Shown: positions 36,365 through 49,251, counted from the first letter of the stretch. The stretch: 64,000 nt of DNA from Ptiloglossa arizonensis (GCF_051014685.1 NW_027478521.1:372001-436000), one strand, 5' to 3'. Notes: a model not told the origin generated them from the sequence alone. Numbers and translations: made by a program.

Positions 36365-38300
36365 TACAAACTGCCATATCTCGCGAACGGATTGACCAAT
36401 CCGCAAAATTTCTGTTGCATCTGAAAGTTGAAACTCGCCCGATTACAGCGGTATGCGTACTTCTCCCCTAGGCCGTTCTAGTTATGCTTGTCGAGCATCA
36501 GAACTGCGAAAATTTTGAGTTTCTCAAGCGTTTCTTACTTCCAAACTGCCATATCTCGCGAACGGATTGACCAATCCGCAAAATTTCTGTTGCATCTGAA
36601 AGTAGAAACTCGCCCGATTACAACGGTAGGCGTACTTTTCCCCTACGCCGTTCTAGTTATTCGTTTCGAGCATCAGAACTGCGAAAATGTTGAGTTTCTC
36701 AAGCGTTCCTTACCTACAAACTGCCATATCTCGCGAACGGATTGACCAATCCGCAAAATTTCTGTTGCATCTGAAAGTAGAAACTCGCCCGATTACAGCG
36801 GTATGCGTACTTTTCCCCTAGACCGTTCTAGTTATGCTTGTCGAGCATCAGAACTGCGAAAATTTTGAGTTTCTCAAGCGTTTCTTACTTCCAAACTGCC
36901 ATATCTCGCGAACGGATTGACCAATCCGCAAAATTTCTGTTGCATCTGAAAGTAGAAACTCGCCCGATTACAACGGTAAGTGTAGTTTTCCCCTAGGCCG
37001 TTCTAGTTATTCGTTTCGAGCATCAGAACTGCGAAAATTTTGAGTTTCTCAAGCGTTTCTTACCTCCAAACTGCCATATCTCGCGAAAGGAATGACCAAT
37101 CCGCAAAATTTCTGTTGCATCTGAAAGTCGAAACTCGCCCGATTACAACGGTATGCGTACTTTTCCCCTAGTCCGTTCTAGTTATTCGTTTCGAGCATCA
37201 GAACTGCGAAAATTTTGAGTTTCTCAAGCGTTTCTTACCTCCAAACTGCCATATCTCGCGAACGGATTGACCAATCCGCAAAATATCTGTTGCATCTGAA
37301 AGTAGAAATTCGCCCGATTACAACGGTATGCGTACTTTTCCCCTAGAACGTTCTGGTTATGCTTGTCGAGCATCAGAACGGCTAAAATTTTGAGTTTCTC
37401 AAGCGTTTCTTACCTCCAAACTGCCATATCTCGCGAACGGATTGACCAATCCGTAAAATTTCTGTTGCATCTGAAAGTAGAAACTCGCCCGATTACAACG
37501 GTATGCGTACTTTTCCCCTAGGCCGTTCTGGTTATTCGTTTCGAGCATCAGAACTGCGAAAATGTTGAGTTTCTCAAGCGTTTCTTACCTACAAACTGCC
37601 ATAACTCGCGAACGGATTGACCAATCCGCAAAATTTCTGTTGCATCTGAAAGTAGAAATTCGCCCGATTACAACGGTATGCGTACTTTTCCCCTAGACCG
37701 TTCTAGTTATGCTTGTCGAGCATCAGAACTGCGAAAATTTTGAGTTTCTCAAGCGTTTCTTACCTCCAAACTGCCATATCTCGCGAACGGATTGACCAAT
37801 CCGCAAAATTTCTGTTGCATCTGAAAGTAGAAACTCGCCCGATTACAACGGTAGGTGTAGTGTTCCCCTAGGCCGTTCTAGTTATTCGTTTCGAGCATCA
37901 GAACTGCGAAAATTTTGAGTTTCTCAAGCGTTTCTTACCTACAAACTGCCATATCTCGCGAACGGATTGACCAATCCCCAAAATTTCTGTTGCATCTGAA
38001 AGTAGAAACTCGCCCGATTACAGCGGTATGCGTACTTTTCCCCTAGACCGTTCTAGTTATGCTTGTCGAGCATCAGAACTGCGAAAATTTTGAGTTTCTC
38101 AAGCGTTTCTTACTTCCAAACTGCCATATCTCGCGAACGGATTGACCAATCCGCAAAATTTCTGTTGCATCTGAAAGTAGAAACTCGCCCGATTACAACG
38201 GTAGGTGTAGTTTTCCTCTAGGCCGTTCTAGTTATTCGTTTCGAGCATCAGAACTGCGAAAATTTTGAGTTTCTCAAGCGTTTCTTACCTCCAAACTGCC
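36365..38300 (+). repeat. Duplicated block B (about 1.9 kb), first copy
   Basis: Matches about 41,265-43,200 at offset 4,900 bp (28 monomers). Shared rare variants: 'acttctcccc' near 36,460 and 41,360; 'cggtaagtgtag' near 36,974 and 41,874; 'ccaatcccca' at 37,971 and 42,871. Differences seen: 'ttctggttat' near 37,525 against 'ttctagttat' near 42,425, and 'ttttcctcta' near 38,211 against 'ttttccccta'. It also shares rare variants ('ctgaaagttg', 'aatatctg', 'ccataactcg') with 15.2-16.3 kb and 19.0-20.4 kb, so it descends from the same material. Confidence 0.8.
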
Positions 38301-40214
38301 ATATCTCGCGAACGGATTGACCAATCCGCAAAATTTCTGTTGCATCTGAAAGTAGAAAGTCGCCCGATTACAACGGTATGCGTACTTTTCCCCTAGACCG
38401 TTCTAGTTATGCTTGTCGAGCATCAGAACTGCGAAAATTTTGAGTTTCTCAAGCGTTTCTTACCTCCAAACTGCCATATCTCGCGAACGGATTGACCAAT
38501 CCGCAAAATTTCTGTTGCATCTGAAAGTAGAAATTCGCGCGATTACAAGGGTATGCGTACTTTTCCCCTAGACCGCTCTAGTTATGCTTGTCGAGCATCA
38601 GAACTGCGAAAATTTTGAGTTTCTCAAGCGTTTCTTACCTCCAAACTGCCATATCTCGCGAACGGATTGACCAATCCGCAAAATTTCTGTTGCATCTGAA
38701 AGTAGAAAGTCGCTCGGTTACAACGGTATGCGTACTTTTCCCCTAGAACGTTCTGGTTATGCTTGTCGAGCATCAGAACTGCGAAAATTTTGAGTTTCTC
38801 AAGCGTTTCTTACCTCCAAACTGCCATATCTCGCGAACGGATTGACCAATCCGTAAAATTTCTGTTGCATCTGAAAGTAGAAACTCGCCCGATTACAACG
38901 GTAGGTGTAGTGTTCCCCTAGGCCGTTCTAGTTATTCGTTTCGAGCATCAGAACTGCGAAAATTTTGAGTTTCTCAAGCGTTTCTTACCTCCAAACTGCC
39001 ATATCTCGCGAACGGATTGTCTAATCCGCAAAATTTCTGTTGCATCTGAAAGTAGAAATTCGCCCGATTACAACGGTATGCGTACTTTTCCCCTAGACCG
39101 TTATAGTTATGCTTGTCGAGCATCAGAACTGCGAAAATTTTGAGTTTCTCAAGAGTTTCTTACCTCCAAACTGCCATATCTCGCGAACGGATTGACCAAT
39201 CCGCAAAATTTCTGTTGCATCTGAAAGTAGAAACTCGCCCGATTACAACGGTAGGTGTAGTTTTCCCCTAGGCCGTTCTAGTTATTCGTTTCGAGCATCA
39301 GAACTGCGAAAATGTTGAGTTTCTCAAGCGTTTCTTACCTCCAAACTGCCATATCTCGCGAACGGATTGACCAATCCGCAAAATTTCTGTTGCATCTGAA
39401 AGTAGAAACTCGCCCGATTACAACGGTATGCGTACTTTTACCCTAGGCCGTTCTGGTTATTCGTTTCGAGTATCAGAACTGTGATAATTTTGAATTTCTC
39501 GACCGTTTCTTGCCTCCAAACTGCCATATCTCGCGAACGGATTGACCAATCCGCAAAATTTCTGTTGCATCTGAAAGTAGAAACTCGCCCGATTACAACT
39601 GTATGCGTACGTTTCCCCAAGTCCGTTCTAGTTATTCGTTTCGAGCATCAGAACTGCGAAAATTTTGAGTTTCTCAAGCGTTTCTTACCTCCAAACTGCC
39701 ATATCTCGCGAACGGATTGACCAATCCGCAAAATTTCTGTTGCATCTGAAAGTAGAAACTCGCCCGATTACAACGGTATGCGTAGTTTTCCCCTAGGCCG
39801 TTCTAGTTATTCGTTTCGAGCATCAGAATTGCGAAAATGTTGAGTTTCTCAAGCGTTTCTTACCTACAAACTGCCATATCTCGCGAACGGATTGACCAAT
39901 CCGCAAAATTTCTGTTGCATCTGAAAGTAGAAACTCGCCCGATTACAGCGGTATGCGTACTTTTCCCCTAGACCGTTCTAGTTATGCTTGTCGAGCATCA
40001 GAACTGCGAAAATTTTGAGTTTCTCAAGCGTTTCTTCCTTCCAAACTGCCATATCTCGCGAACGGATTGACCAATCCGCAAAATTTCTGTTGCATCTGAA
40101 AGTAGAAACTCGCCCGATTACAACGGTAGGTTTAGTTTTCCCCTAGGCCGTTCTAGTTATTCGTTTCGAGCATCAGAACTGCGAAAATTTTGAGTTTCTC
40201 AAGCGTTTCTTACC
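38223..40214 (+). repeat. Duplicated block A, second copy
   Basis: Second copy of 34,373-36,364 (offset 3,850 bp). It begins inside the monomer that follows block B, so the junction B/A' lies within one monomer rather than at a monomer edge, as expected for exchange between misaligned copies. Confidence 0.83.
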
Positions 40215-41264
40215 TCCAAACTGCCATATCTCGCGAACGGATTGACCAATCCGCAAAATTTCTGTTGCATCTGAAAGTAGAATGTCGCCCGATTACAACG
40301 GTATGCGTACTTTTCCCCTAGACCGTTCTAGTTATGCTTGTCGAGCATCAGAACTGCGAAAATGTTGAGTTTCTCAAGCGTTTCTTACCTCCAAACTGCC
40401 ATATCTCGCGAACGGATTGACTAATCCGCAAAATTTCTGTTGCATCTGAAAGTAGAAACTCGCCCGCTTACAACGGTATGCGTACTTTTCCCCTAGGCCG
40501 TTCTAGTTATTCGTTTCGAGCATCAGAACTGCGAAAATTTTGAGTTTCTCAAGCGTTTCTTACCTCCAAACTGCCATATCTCGCGAACGGATTGACCAAT
40601 CCGCAAAATTTCTGTTGCATCTGAAGGTAGAAACTCGCCCGATTACAACGGTATGCGTACGTTTCCCCAAGTCCGTTCTAGTTATTCGTTTCGAGCATTA
40701 GAACTGCGAAAATTTTGAGTTTCTCAAGCGTTTCTTACCTCCAAACTGCCATATCTCGCGAACGGATTGACCAATCCGCAAAATTTCTGTTGCATCTGAA
40801 AGTAGAAACTCGCCCGATTACAACGGTATGCGTACTTTTCCCATAGGCCGTTCTAGTTATTCGTTTCGAGCATCAGAACTGCGAAAATGTTGAGTTTCTC
40901 AAGCGTTTCTTACCTACAAACTGCCATATCTCGCGAACGGATTGACCAATCCGCAAAATTTCTGTTGTATCTGAAAGTAGAAACTCGCCCGATTACAGCG
41001 GTATGCGTACTTTTCCCCTAGACCGTTCTAGTTATTCTTGTCGAGCATCAGAACTGCGAAAATTTTGAGTTTCTCAAGCGTTTCTTACTTCCAAACTGCC
41101 ATATCTCGCGAACGGATTGACCAATCCGCAAAATTTCTGTTGCATCTGAAAGTAGAAACTCGCCCGATTACAACGGTAGGCGTACTTTTCCCCTACGCCG
41201 TTCTAGTTATTCGTTTCGAGCATCAGAACTGCGAAAATGTTGAGTTTCTCAAGCGTTTCTTACC
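40215..41264 (+). repeat. Six-monomer segment between duplicated blocks A' and B'
   Basis: About 1,050 bp that separates the second copies of blocks A and B; in the first copies A and B are adjacent. It holds the 'gaatgtcgccc' variant near 40,281, a 'cttacaacgg' copy, a 'gaaggtag/acgtttccccaag/cattag' copy, 'cccataggcc' near 40,841, 'ttgtatctg' near 40,965, and the singular 'ttattcttgtcgag' near 41,032, which combines the two usual alternatives of the second variable segment. Confidence 0.7.
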
Positions 41265-43200
41265 TACAAACTGCCATATCTCGCGAACGGATTGACCAAT
41301 CCGCAAAATTTCTGTTGCATCTGAAAGTTGAAACTCGCCCGATTACAGCGGTATGCGTACTTCTCCCCTAGGCCGTTCTAGTTATGCTTGTCGAGCATCA
41401 GAACTGCGAAAATTTTGAGTTTCTCAAGCGTTTCTTACTTCCAAACTGCCATATCTCGCGAACGGATTGACCAATCCGCAAAATTTCTGTTGCATCTGAA
41501 AGTAGAAACTCGCCCGATTACAACGGTAGGCGTACTTTTCCCCTACGCCGTTCTAGTTATTCGTTTCGAGCATCAGAACTGCGAAAATGTTGAGTTTCTC
41601 AAGCGTTCCTTACCTACAAACTGCCATATCTCGCGAACGGATTGACCAATCCGCAAAATTTCTGTTGCATCTGAAAGTAGAAACTCGCCCGATTACAGCG
41701 GTATGCGTACTTTTCCCCTAGACCGTTCTAGTTATGCTTGTCGAGCATCAGAACTGCGAAAATTTTGAGTTTCTCAAGCGTTTCTTACTTCCAAACTGCC
41801 ATATCTCGCGAACGGATTGACCAATCCGCAAAATTTCTGTTGCATCTGAAAGTAGAAACTCGCCCGATTACAACGGTAAGTGTAGTTTTCCCCTAGGCCG
41901 TTCTAGTTATTCGTTTCGAGCATCAGAACTGCGAAAATTTTGAGTTTCTCAAGCGTTTCTTACCTCCAAACTGCCATATCTCGCGAAAGGAATGACCAAT
42001 CCGCAAAATTTCTGTTGCATCTGAAAGTCGAAACTCGCCCGATTACAACGGTATGCGTACTTTTCCCCTAGTCCGTTCTAGTTATTCGTTTCGAGCATCA
42101 GAACTGCGAAAATTTTGAGTTTCTCAAGCGTTTCTTACCTCCAAACTGCCATATCTCGCGAACGGATTGACCAATCCGCAAAATATCTGTTGCATCTGAA
42201 AGTAGAAATTCGCCCGATTACAACGGTATGCGTACTTTTCCCCTAGAACGTTCTGGTTATGCTTGTCGAGCATCAGAACGGCTAAAATTTTGAGTTTCTC
42301 AAGCGTTTCTTACCTCCAAACTGCCATATCTCGCGAACGGATTGACCAATCCGTAAAATTTCTGTTGCATCTGAAAGTAGAAACTCGCCCGATTACAACG
42401 GTATGCGTACTTTTCCCCTAGGCCGTTCTAGTTATTCGTTTCGAGCATCAGAACTGCGAAAATGTTGAGTTTCTCAAGCGTTTCTTACCTACAAACTGCC
42501 ATAACTCGCGAACGGATTGACCAATCCGCAAAATTTCTGTTGCATCTGAAAGTAGAAATTCGCCCGATTACAACGGTATGCGTACTTTTCCCCTAGACCG
42601 TTCTAGTTATGCTTGTCGAGCATCAGAACTGCGAAAATTTTGAGTTTCTCAAGCGTTTCTTACCTCCAAACTGCCATATCTCGCGAACGGATTGACCAAT
42701 CCGCAAAATTTCTGTTGCATCTGAAAGTAGAAACTCGCCCGATTACAACGGTAGGTGTAGTGTTCCCCTAGGCCGTTCTAGTTATTCGTTTCGAGCATCA
42801 GAACTGCGAAAATTTTGAGTTTCTCAAGCGTTTCTTACCTACAAACTGCCATATCTCGCGAACGGATTGACCAATCCCCAAAATTTCTGTTGCATCTGAA
42901 AGTAGAAACTCGCCCGATTACAGCGGTATGCGTACTTTTCCCCTAGACCGTTCTAGTTATGCTTGTCGAGCATCAGAACTGCGAAAATTTTGAGTTTCTC
43001 AAGCGTTTCTTACTTCCAAACTGCCATATCTCGCGAACGGATTGACCAATCCGCAAAATTTCTGTTGCATCTGAAAGTAGAAACTCGCCCGATTACAACG
43101 GTAGGTGTAGTTTTCCCCTAGGCCGTTCTAGTTATTCGTTTCGAGCATCAGAACTGCGAAAATTTTGAGTTTCTCAAGCGTTTCTTACCTCCAAACTGCC
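41265..43200 (+). repeat. Duplicated block B, second copy
   Basis: Second copy of 36,365-38,300 (offset 4,900 bp). The match ends near 43,208, where this copy has 'gcgaaaggaatgacc' and the first has 'gcgaacggattgacc'. Confidence 0.8.
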
Positions 43201-43875
43201 ATATCTCGCGAAAGGAATGACCAATCCGCAAAATTTCTGTTGCATCTGAAAGTAGAAACTCGCCCGATTACAACGGTATGCGTACTTTTCCCCTAGTCCG
43301 TTCTAGTTATTCGTTTCGAGCATCAGAACTGCGAAAATTTTGAGTTTCTCAAGCGTTTCTTACCTACAAACTGCCATATCTCGCGAACGGATTGACCAAT
43401 CCGCAAAATTTCTGTTGCATCTGAAAGTAGAAATTCGCCCGATTACAACGGTATGCGTACTTTTCCCCTAGACCGTTCTAGTTATGCTTGTCGAGCATCA
43501 GAACTGCGAAAATTTTGAGTTTCTCAAGCGTTTCTTACCTCCAAACTGCCATATCTCGCGAACGGATTGACCAATCCGCAAAATTTCTGTTGCATCTGAA
43601 AGTAGAAACTCGCCCGATTACAACGGTAGGTGTAGTGTTCCCCTAGGCCGTTCTGGTTATTCGTTTCGAGTATCAGAACTGTGATAATTTTGAATTTCTC
43701 GACCGTTTCTTGCCTCCAAACTGCCATATCTCGCGAACGGATTGACCAATCCGCAAAATTTCTGTTGCATCTGAAAGTAGAAAGTCGCCCGATTACAACG
43801 GTATGCGTACTTTTCCCCTAGACCGTTCTAGTTATGCTTGTCGAGCATCAGAACTGCGAAAATTTTGAGTTTCTC
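43108..43875 (+). repeat. Left flank copy beside the divergent monomers (0.77 kb)
   Basis: Matches 44,507-45,274 at offset 1,399 bp (8 monomers minus one base). Both hold in order the 'taggtgtagtttt' copy, the 'aaaggaatgacc' copy with ctagtcc, an 'aaattc' copy, the chimeric-looking copy 'taggtgtagtg ... ctggttattcg ... gtatcagaactgtgataa', and an 'aaagtcgccc' copy. One difference seen: 'gcgtact' near 43,455 against 'gcgttct' near 44,854. Confidence 0.78.
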
Positions 43876-44510
43876 ATGCGTTTCTTACCTACAAACTGCC
43901 ACATCTCGCGAACGGGTTGACTAATCCGCAAAATTTCTGCTGCATCTGAACGTAGAAACTCGCCCAATTACAACGGTATGTGTACTCTTCCCCTAGGCCA
44001 TTCTAGTTATTCGTTTCGAGCATCAGAGCTGCGAAAATTTTGTGTTACTCAATCGTTTCTTACCCCCCAACTGCCATATCTCGCGAACGGATTGACCAAT
44101 CCGCAAAATTTCTGTTGCATCTGAAAGTAGAAACTCGCCCGATTACAACGGTATGCGTACTTTTCCCCTAGGCCGTTCTAGTTATTCATTTCGAGCATCA
44201 GAACTTCGAAAATTTTGAGTTTCTCATGCGTTTCTTACATCCAGACTGCCATATCTCGCGAACGGATTGACCAATCCGCGAAATTTCTGTTGCATCTGAA
44301 AGTAGAAACTCGCCCGATTACAACGGTATGCGTAATTTTCCCCTAGGCCGTTCTAGTTATTCGTTTCGGGCATCAGACTGCGAAAATTTTGAGTTTCTCA
44401 AGCGTTTCTTACCTCCAAACGACCATATCTCGCGAAGGGATAGATCAATCCGCGAAATTTCTGTTGAATCTGAAAGTAGATACTCGCCCGATTACAACGG
44501 TATGAGTAGT
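43870..44510 (+). repeat. Island of divergent monomers (about 3.7 copies)
   Basis: These copies carry many changes not seen elsewhere in the window: 'ctcatgcg', 'gccacatctcg', 'aacgggttgac', 'tttctgctgc', 'gaacgtagaa', 'cccaattac', 'gtatgtgtactctt', 'ggccattctag', 'cagagctgcg', 'tgtgttactcaatcg', 'taccccccaactg', 'attcatttcg', 'aacttcgaaa', 'acatccagactg', 'ccgcgaaat', 'tttcgggcatcagactg' (one-base deletion near 44,376), 'aaacgaccat', 'gcgaagggatagatc', 'gttgaatctg', 'gatactcg' and 'gtatgagtag'. They remain in frame with the 175-bp phase apart from the single deletion. They look like older or less homogenised copies; sequencing error is unlikely to cluster so strongly but cannot be excluded. 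Confidence 0.85.
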
Positions 44511-45274
44511 TTTCCCCTAGGCCGTTCTAGTTATTCGTTTCGAGCATCAGAACTGCGAAAATTTTGAGTTTCTCAAGCGTTTCTTACCTCCAAACTGCCA
44601 TATCTCGCGAAAGGAATGACCAATCCGCAAAATTTCTGTTGCATCTGAAAGTAGAAACTCGCCCGATTACAACGGTATGCGTACTTTTCCCCTAGTCCGT
44701 TCTAGTTATTCGTTTCGAGCATCAGAACTGCGAAAATTTTGAGTTTCTCAAGCGTTTCTTACCTACAAACTGCCATATCTCGCGAACGGATTGACCAATC
44801 CGCAAAATTTCTGTTGCATCTGAAAGTAGAAATTCGCCCGATTACAACGGTATGCGTTCTTTTCCCCTAGACCGTTCTAGTTATGCTTGTCGAGCATCAG
44901 AACTGCGAAAATTTTGAGTTTCTCAAGCGTTTCTTACCTCCAAACTGCCATATCTCGCGAACGGATTGACCAATCCGCAAAATTTCTGTTGCATCTGAAA
45001 GTAGAAACTCGCCCGATTACAACGGTAGGTGTAGTGTTCCCCTAGGCCGTTCTGGTTATTCGTTTCGAGTATCAGAACTGTGATAATTTTGAATTTCTCG
45101 ACCGTTTCTTGCCTCCAAACTGCCATATCTCGCGAACGGATTGACCAATCCGCAAAATTTCTGTTGCATCTGAAAGTAGAAAGTCGCCCGATTACAACGG
45201 TATGCGTACTTTTCCCCTAGACCGTTCTAGTTATGCTTGTCGAGCATCAGAACTGCGAAAATTTTGAGTTTCTC
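44507..45274 (+). repeat. Right flank copy beside the divergent monomers (0.77 kb)
   Basis: Second copy of 43,108-43,875. Because the same block lies on both sides of the divergent monomers, the island and one flank form a unit of 1,399 bp. The flank continues to the right into the 1,924-bp repeat. Confidence 0.78.
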
Positions 45275-45904
45275 AAGCGTTTCTTACCTCCAAACTGCCA
45301 TATCTCGCGAACGGATTGACTAATCCGCAAAATTTCTGTTGCATCTGAAAGTAGAAACTCGCCCGCTTACAACGGTATGCGTACTTTTCCCTAGGCCGTT
45401 CTAGTTATTCGTTTCGAGCATCAGAACTGCGAAAATTTTGAGTTTCTCAAGCGTTTCTTACCTACAAACTGCCATATCTCGCGAACGGATTGACCAATCC
45501 GCAAAATTTCTGTTGCATCTGAAAGTAGAAACTCGCTCGATTACAACGGTATGCGTACGTTTCCCCAAGTCCGTTCTAGTTATTCGTTTCGAGCATTAGA
45601 ACTGCGAAAATTTTGAGTTTCTCAAGCGTTTCTTACCTCCAAACTGCCATATCTCGCGAACGGATTGACCAATCCGCAAAATTTCTGTTGCATCTGAAAG
45701 TAGAAACTCGCCCGATTACAACGGTATGCGTACATTTCCCCTAGGCCGTTCTGGTTATTCGTTTCGAGTATCAGAACTGTGATAATTTTGAATTTCTCGA
45801 CCGTTTCTTGCCTCCAAACTGCCATATCTTGCGAACGGATTGACCAATCCGCAAAATTTCTGTTGCATCTGAAAGTAGAAACTCGCCCGATTACAACGGT
45901 ATGC
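44508..45904 (+). repeat. 1,924-bp-offset repeat, first copy
   Basis: Matches about 46,432-47,828 at offset 1,924 bp, which is 11 monomers minus one base, so the same 11-mer period continues here. Shared rare features: 'gcgaaagg' at 44,607 and 46,531; the C4 to C3 deletion 'ttttccctagg' near 45,390 and 47,314; 'actcgctcgatt' near 45,532 and 47,456; 'gtacatttcccc' near 45,731 and 47,655; 'atatcttgcg' near 45,826 and 47,750. One difference seen: 'acctac' near 45,461 against 'acctcc' near 47,385. Confidence 0.8.
45385..45395 (+). repeat. C4-to-C3 deletion allele in the 'cttacaacgg' monomer class
   Basis: The C run before 'tagg' has three instead of four C. The same deletion in the same class recurs near 47,314, 53,611, 55,885 and 57,810, so it is inherited by copying and marks one lineage. 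A deletion of the same type near 50,988 is in another monomer class and must be separate. Copies of the 'cttacaacgg' class elsewhere (1,271, 4,071, 5,821, 48,7 kb, 49,0 kb) keep four C. Confidence 0.8.
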
Positions 45905-46431
45905 GTACTTTTCCCCTAGACCGTTCTAGTTATGCTTGTCGAGCATCAGAACTGCGAAAATTTTGAGTTTCTCAAGCGTTTCTTACTTCCAAACTGCCAT
46001 ATCTCGCGAACGGATTGACCAATCCGCAAAATTTCTGTTGCATCTGAAAGTAGAAACTCGCCCGATTACAACGGTAGGCGTACTTTTCCCCTACGCCGTT
46101 CTAGTTATTCGTTTCGAGCATCAGAACTGCGAAAATGTTGAGTTTCTCAAGCGTTTCTTACCTACAAACTGCCATATCTCGCGAACGGATTGACCAATCC
46201 GCAAAATTTCTGTTGCATCTGAAAGTAGAAACTCGCCCGATTACAGCGGTATGCGTACTTTTCCCCTAGACCGTTCTAGTTATGCTTGTCGAGCATCAGA
46301 ACTGCGAAAATTTTGAGTTTCTCAAGCGTTTCTTACTTCCAAACTGCCATATCTCGCGAACGGATTGACCAATCCGCAAAATTTCTGTTGCATCTGAAAG
46401 TAGAAACTCGCCCGATTACAACGGTAGGTGT

Positions 46432-47828
46432 AGTTTTCCCCTAGGCCGTTCTAGTTATTCGTTTCGAGCATCAGAACTGCGAAAATTTTGAGTTTCTCAA
46501 GCGTTTCTTACCTCCAAACTGCCATATCTCGCGAAAGGAATGACCAATCCGCAAAATTTCTGTTGCATCTGAAAGTAGAAACTCGCCCGATTACAACGGT
46601 ATGCGTACTTTTCCCCTAGTCCGTTCTAGTTATTCGTTTCGAGCATCAGAACTGCGAAAATTTTGAGTTTCTCAAGCGTTTCTTACCTACAAACTGCCAT
46701 ATCTCGCGAACGGATTGACCAATCCGCAAAATTTCTGTTGCATCTGAAAGTAGAAATTCGCCCGATTACAACGGTATGCGTACTTTTCCCCTAGACCGTT
46801 CTAGTTATGCTTGTCGAGCATCAGAACTGCGAAAATTTTGAGTTTCTCAAGCGTTTCTTACCTCCAAACTGCCATATCTCGCGAACGGCTTGACCAATCC
46901 GCAAAATTTCTGTTGCATCTGAAAGTAGAAACTCGCCCGATTACAACGGTAGGTGTAGTGTTCCCCTAGGCCGTTCTGGTTATTCGTTTCGAGTATCAGA
47001 ACTGTGATAATTTTGAATTTCTCGACCGTTTCTTGCCTCCAAACTGCCATATCTCGCGAACGGATTGACCAATCCGCAAAATTTCTGTTGCATCTGAAAG
47101 TAGATAGTCGCCCGATTACAACGGTATGCGTACTTTTCCCCTAGACCGTTCTAGTTATGCTTGTCGAGCATCAGAACTGCGAAAATTTTGAGTTTCTCAA
47201 GCGTTTCTTACCTCCAAACTGCCATTTCTCGCGAACGGATTGACTAATCCGCAAAATTTCTGTTGCATCTGAAAGTAGAAACTCGCCCGCTTACAACGGT
47301 ATGCGTACTTTTCCCTAGGCCGTTCTAGTTATTCGTTTCGAGCATCAGAACTGCGAAAATTTTGAGTTTCTCAAGCGTTTCTTACCTCCAAACTGCCATA
47401 TCTCGCGAACGGATTGACCAATCCGCAAAATCTCTGTTGCATCTGAAAGTAGAAACTCGCTCGATTACAACGGTATGCGTACGTTTCCCCAAGTCCGTTC
47501 TAGTTATTCGTTTCGAGCATTAGAACTGCGAAAATTTTGAGTTTCTCAAGCGTTTCTTACCTCCAAACTGCCATATCTCGCGAACGGATTGACCAATCCG
47601 CAAAATTTCTGTTGCATCTGAAAGTAGAAACTCGCCCGATTACAACGGTATGCGTACATTTCCCCTAGGCCGTTCTGGTTATTCGTTTCGAGTATCAGAA
47701 CTGTGATAATTTTGAATTTCTCGACCGTTTCTTGCCTCCAAACTGCCATATCTTGCGAACGGATTGACCAATCCGCAAAATTTCTGTTGCATCTGAAAGT
47801 AGAAACTCGCCCGATTACAACGGTATGC
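46432..47828 (+). repeat. 1,924-bp-offset repeat, second copy
   Basis: Second copy of 44,508-45,904. Private changes here include 'ggcttgacc' near 46,888, 'gtagatagtcg' near 47,100, 'gccatttctcg' near 47,221 and 'aaaatctctg' near 47,428. The match stops near 47,829 where this copy continues with 'acgtttccccaagtccttt'. Confidence 0.78.
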
Positions 47829-49251
47829 GTACGTTTCCCCAAGTCCTTTCTAGTTATTCGTTTCGAGCATCAGAACTGCGAAAATTTTGAGTTTCTCAAG
47901 CGTTTCTTACCTCCAAACTGCCATATCTCGCGAACGGATTGACCAATCCGCAAAATTTCTGTTGCATCTGAAAGTAGAAACTCGCCCGATTACAACGGTA
48001 TGCGTAGTTTTCCCCTAGGCCGTTCTAGTTATTCGTTTCGAGCATCAGAACTGCGAAAATGTTGAGTTTCTCAAGCGTTTCTTACCTACAAACTGCCATA
48101 TCTCGCGAACGGATTGACCAATCCGCAAAGTTTCTGTTGCATCTGAAAGTAGAAACTCGCCCGATTACAGCGGTATGCGTGCTTTTCCCCTAGACCGTTC
48201 TAGTTATGCTTGTCGAGCATCAGAACTGCGAAAATTTTGAGTTTCTTAAGCGTTTCTTACTTCCAAACTGCCATATCTCGCGAACGGATTGACCATTCCG
48301 CAAAATTTCTGTTGCATCTGAAAGTAGAAACTCGCCCGATTACAACGGTAGGTGTAGTTTTCCCCTAGGCCGTTCTAGTTATTCGTTTCGAGCATCAGAA
48401 CTGCGAAAATTTTGAGTTTCTCAAGCGTTTCTTACCTCCAAACTGCCATATCTCGCGAACGGATTGACCAATCCGCAAAATTTCTGTTGCATCTGAAAGT
48501 AGAAAGTCGCCCGATTACAACGGTATGCGTACTTTTCCCCTAGACCGTTCTAGTTATGCTTGTCGAGCATCAGAACTGCGAAAATTTTGAGTTTCACAAG
48601 CGTTTCTTACCTCCAAACTGCCATATCTCGCGAACGGATTGACTAATCCGCAAAATTTCTGTTGCATCTGAAAGTAGAAACTCGCCCGCTTACAACGGTA
48701 TGCGTACTTTTCCCCTAGGCCGTTCTAGTTATTCGTTTCGAGCATCAGAACTGCGAAAATTTTGAGTTTCTCAAGCGTTTCTTACCTCCAAACTGCCATA
48801 TCTCGCGAACGGATTGACCAATCCGCAAAATTTCTGTTGCATCTGAAGGTAGAAACTCGCCCGATTACAACGGTATGCGTACGTTTCCCCAAGTCCGTTC
48901 TAGTTATTCGTTTCGAGCATTAGAACTGCGAAAATTTTGAGTTTCTCAAGCGTTTTTACCTCCAAACTGCCATATCTCGCGAACGGATTGACTAATCCGC
49001 AAAATTTCTGTTGCATCTGAAAGTAGAAACTCGCCCGCTTACAACGGTATGCGTACTTTTCCCCTAGGCCGTTCTAGTTATTCGTTTCGAGCATCAGAAC
49101 TGCGAAAATTTTGAGTTTCTCAAGCGTTTCTTACCTCCAAACTGCCATATCTCGCGAACGGATTGACCAATCCGCAAAATTTCTGTTGCATCTGAAGGTA
49201 GAAACTCGCCCGATTACAACGGTATGCGTACGTTTCCCCAAGTCCGTTCTA
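47678..49251 (+). repeat. 1,574-bp tandem duplication, copy 1 (9 monomers minus 1 base)
   Basis: Followed directly by its second copy. Shared rare features at offset 1,574: 'gtatcagaactgtgataa' near 47,693 and 49,267; 'aagtcctttctag' near 47,841 and 49,415; 'gtgcttttcc' at 48,180 and 49,754; 'tttcttaagcg' near 48,242 and 49,816; 'gaccattccg' near 48,291 and 49,865; 'tttcacaagcg' near 48,592 and 50,166; the one-base deletion 'gcgtttttacc' near 48,955 and 50,528. Confidence 0.88.

Noticed and set aside
43870..44510. Divergent island as an inserted mobile element
   Set aside because: The bases still align with the 175-bp monomer along their whole length, with one single-base deletion. There are no terminal repeats, target-site duplication or foreign sequence.
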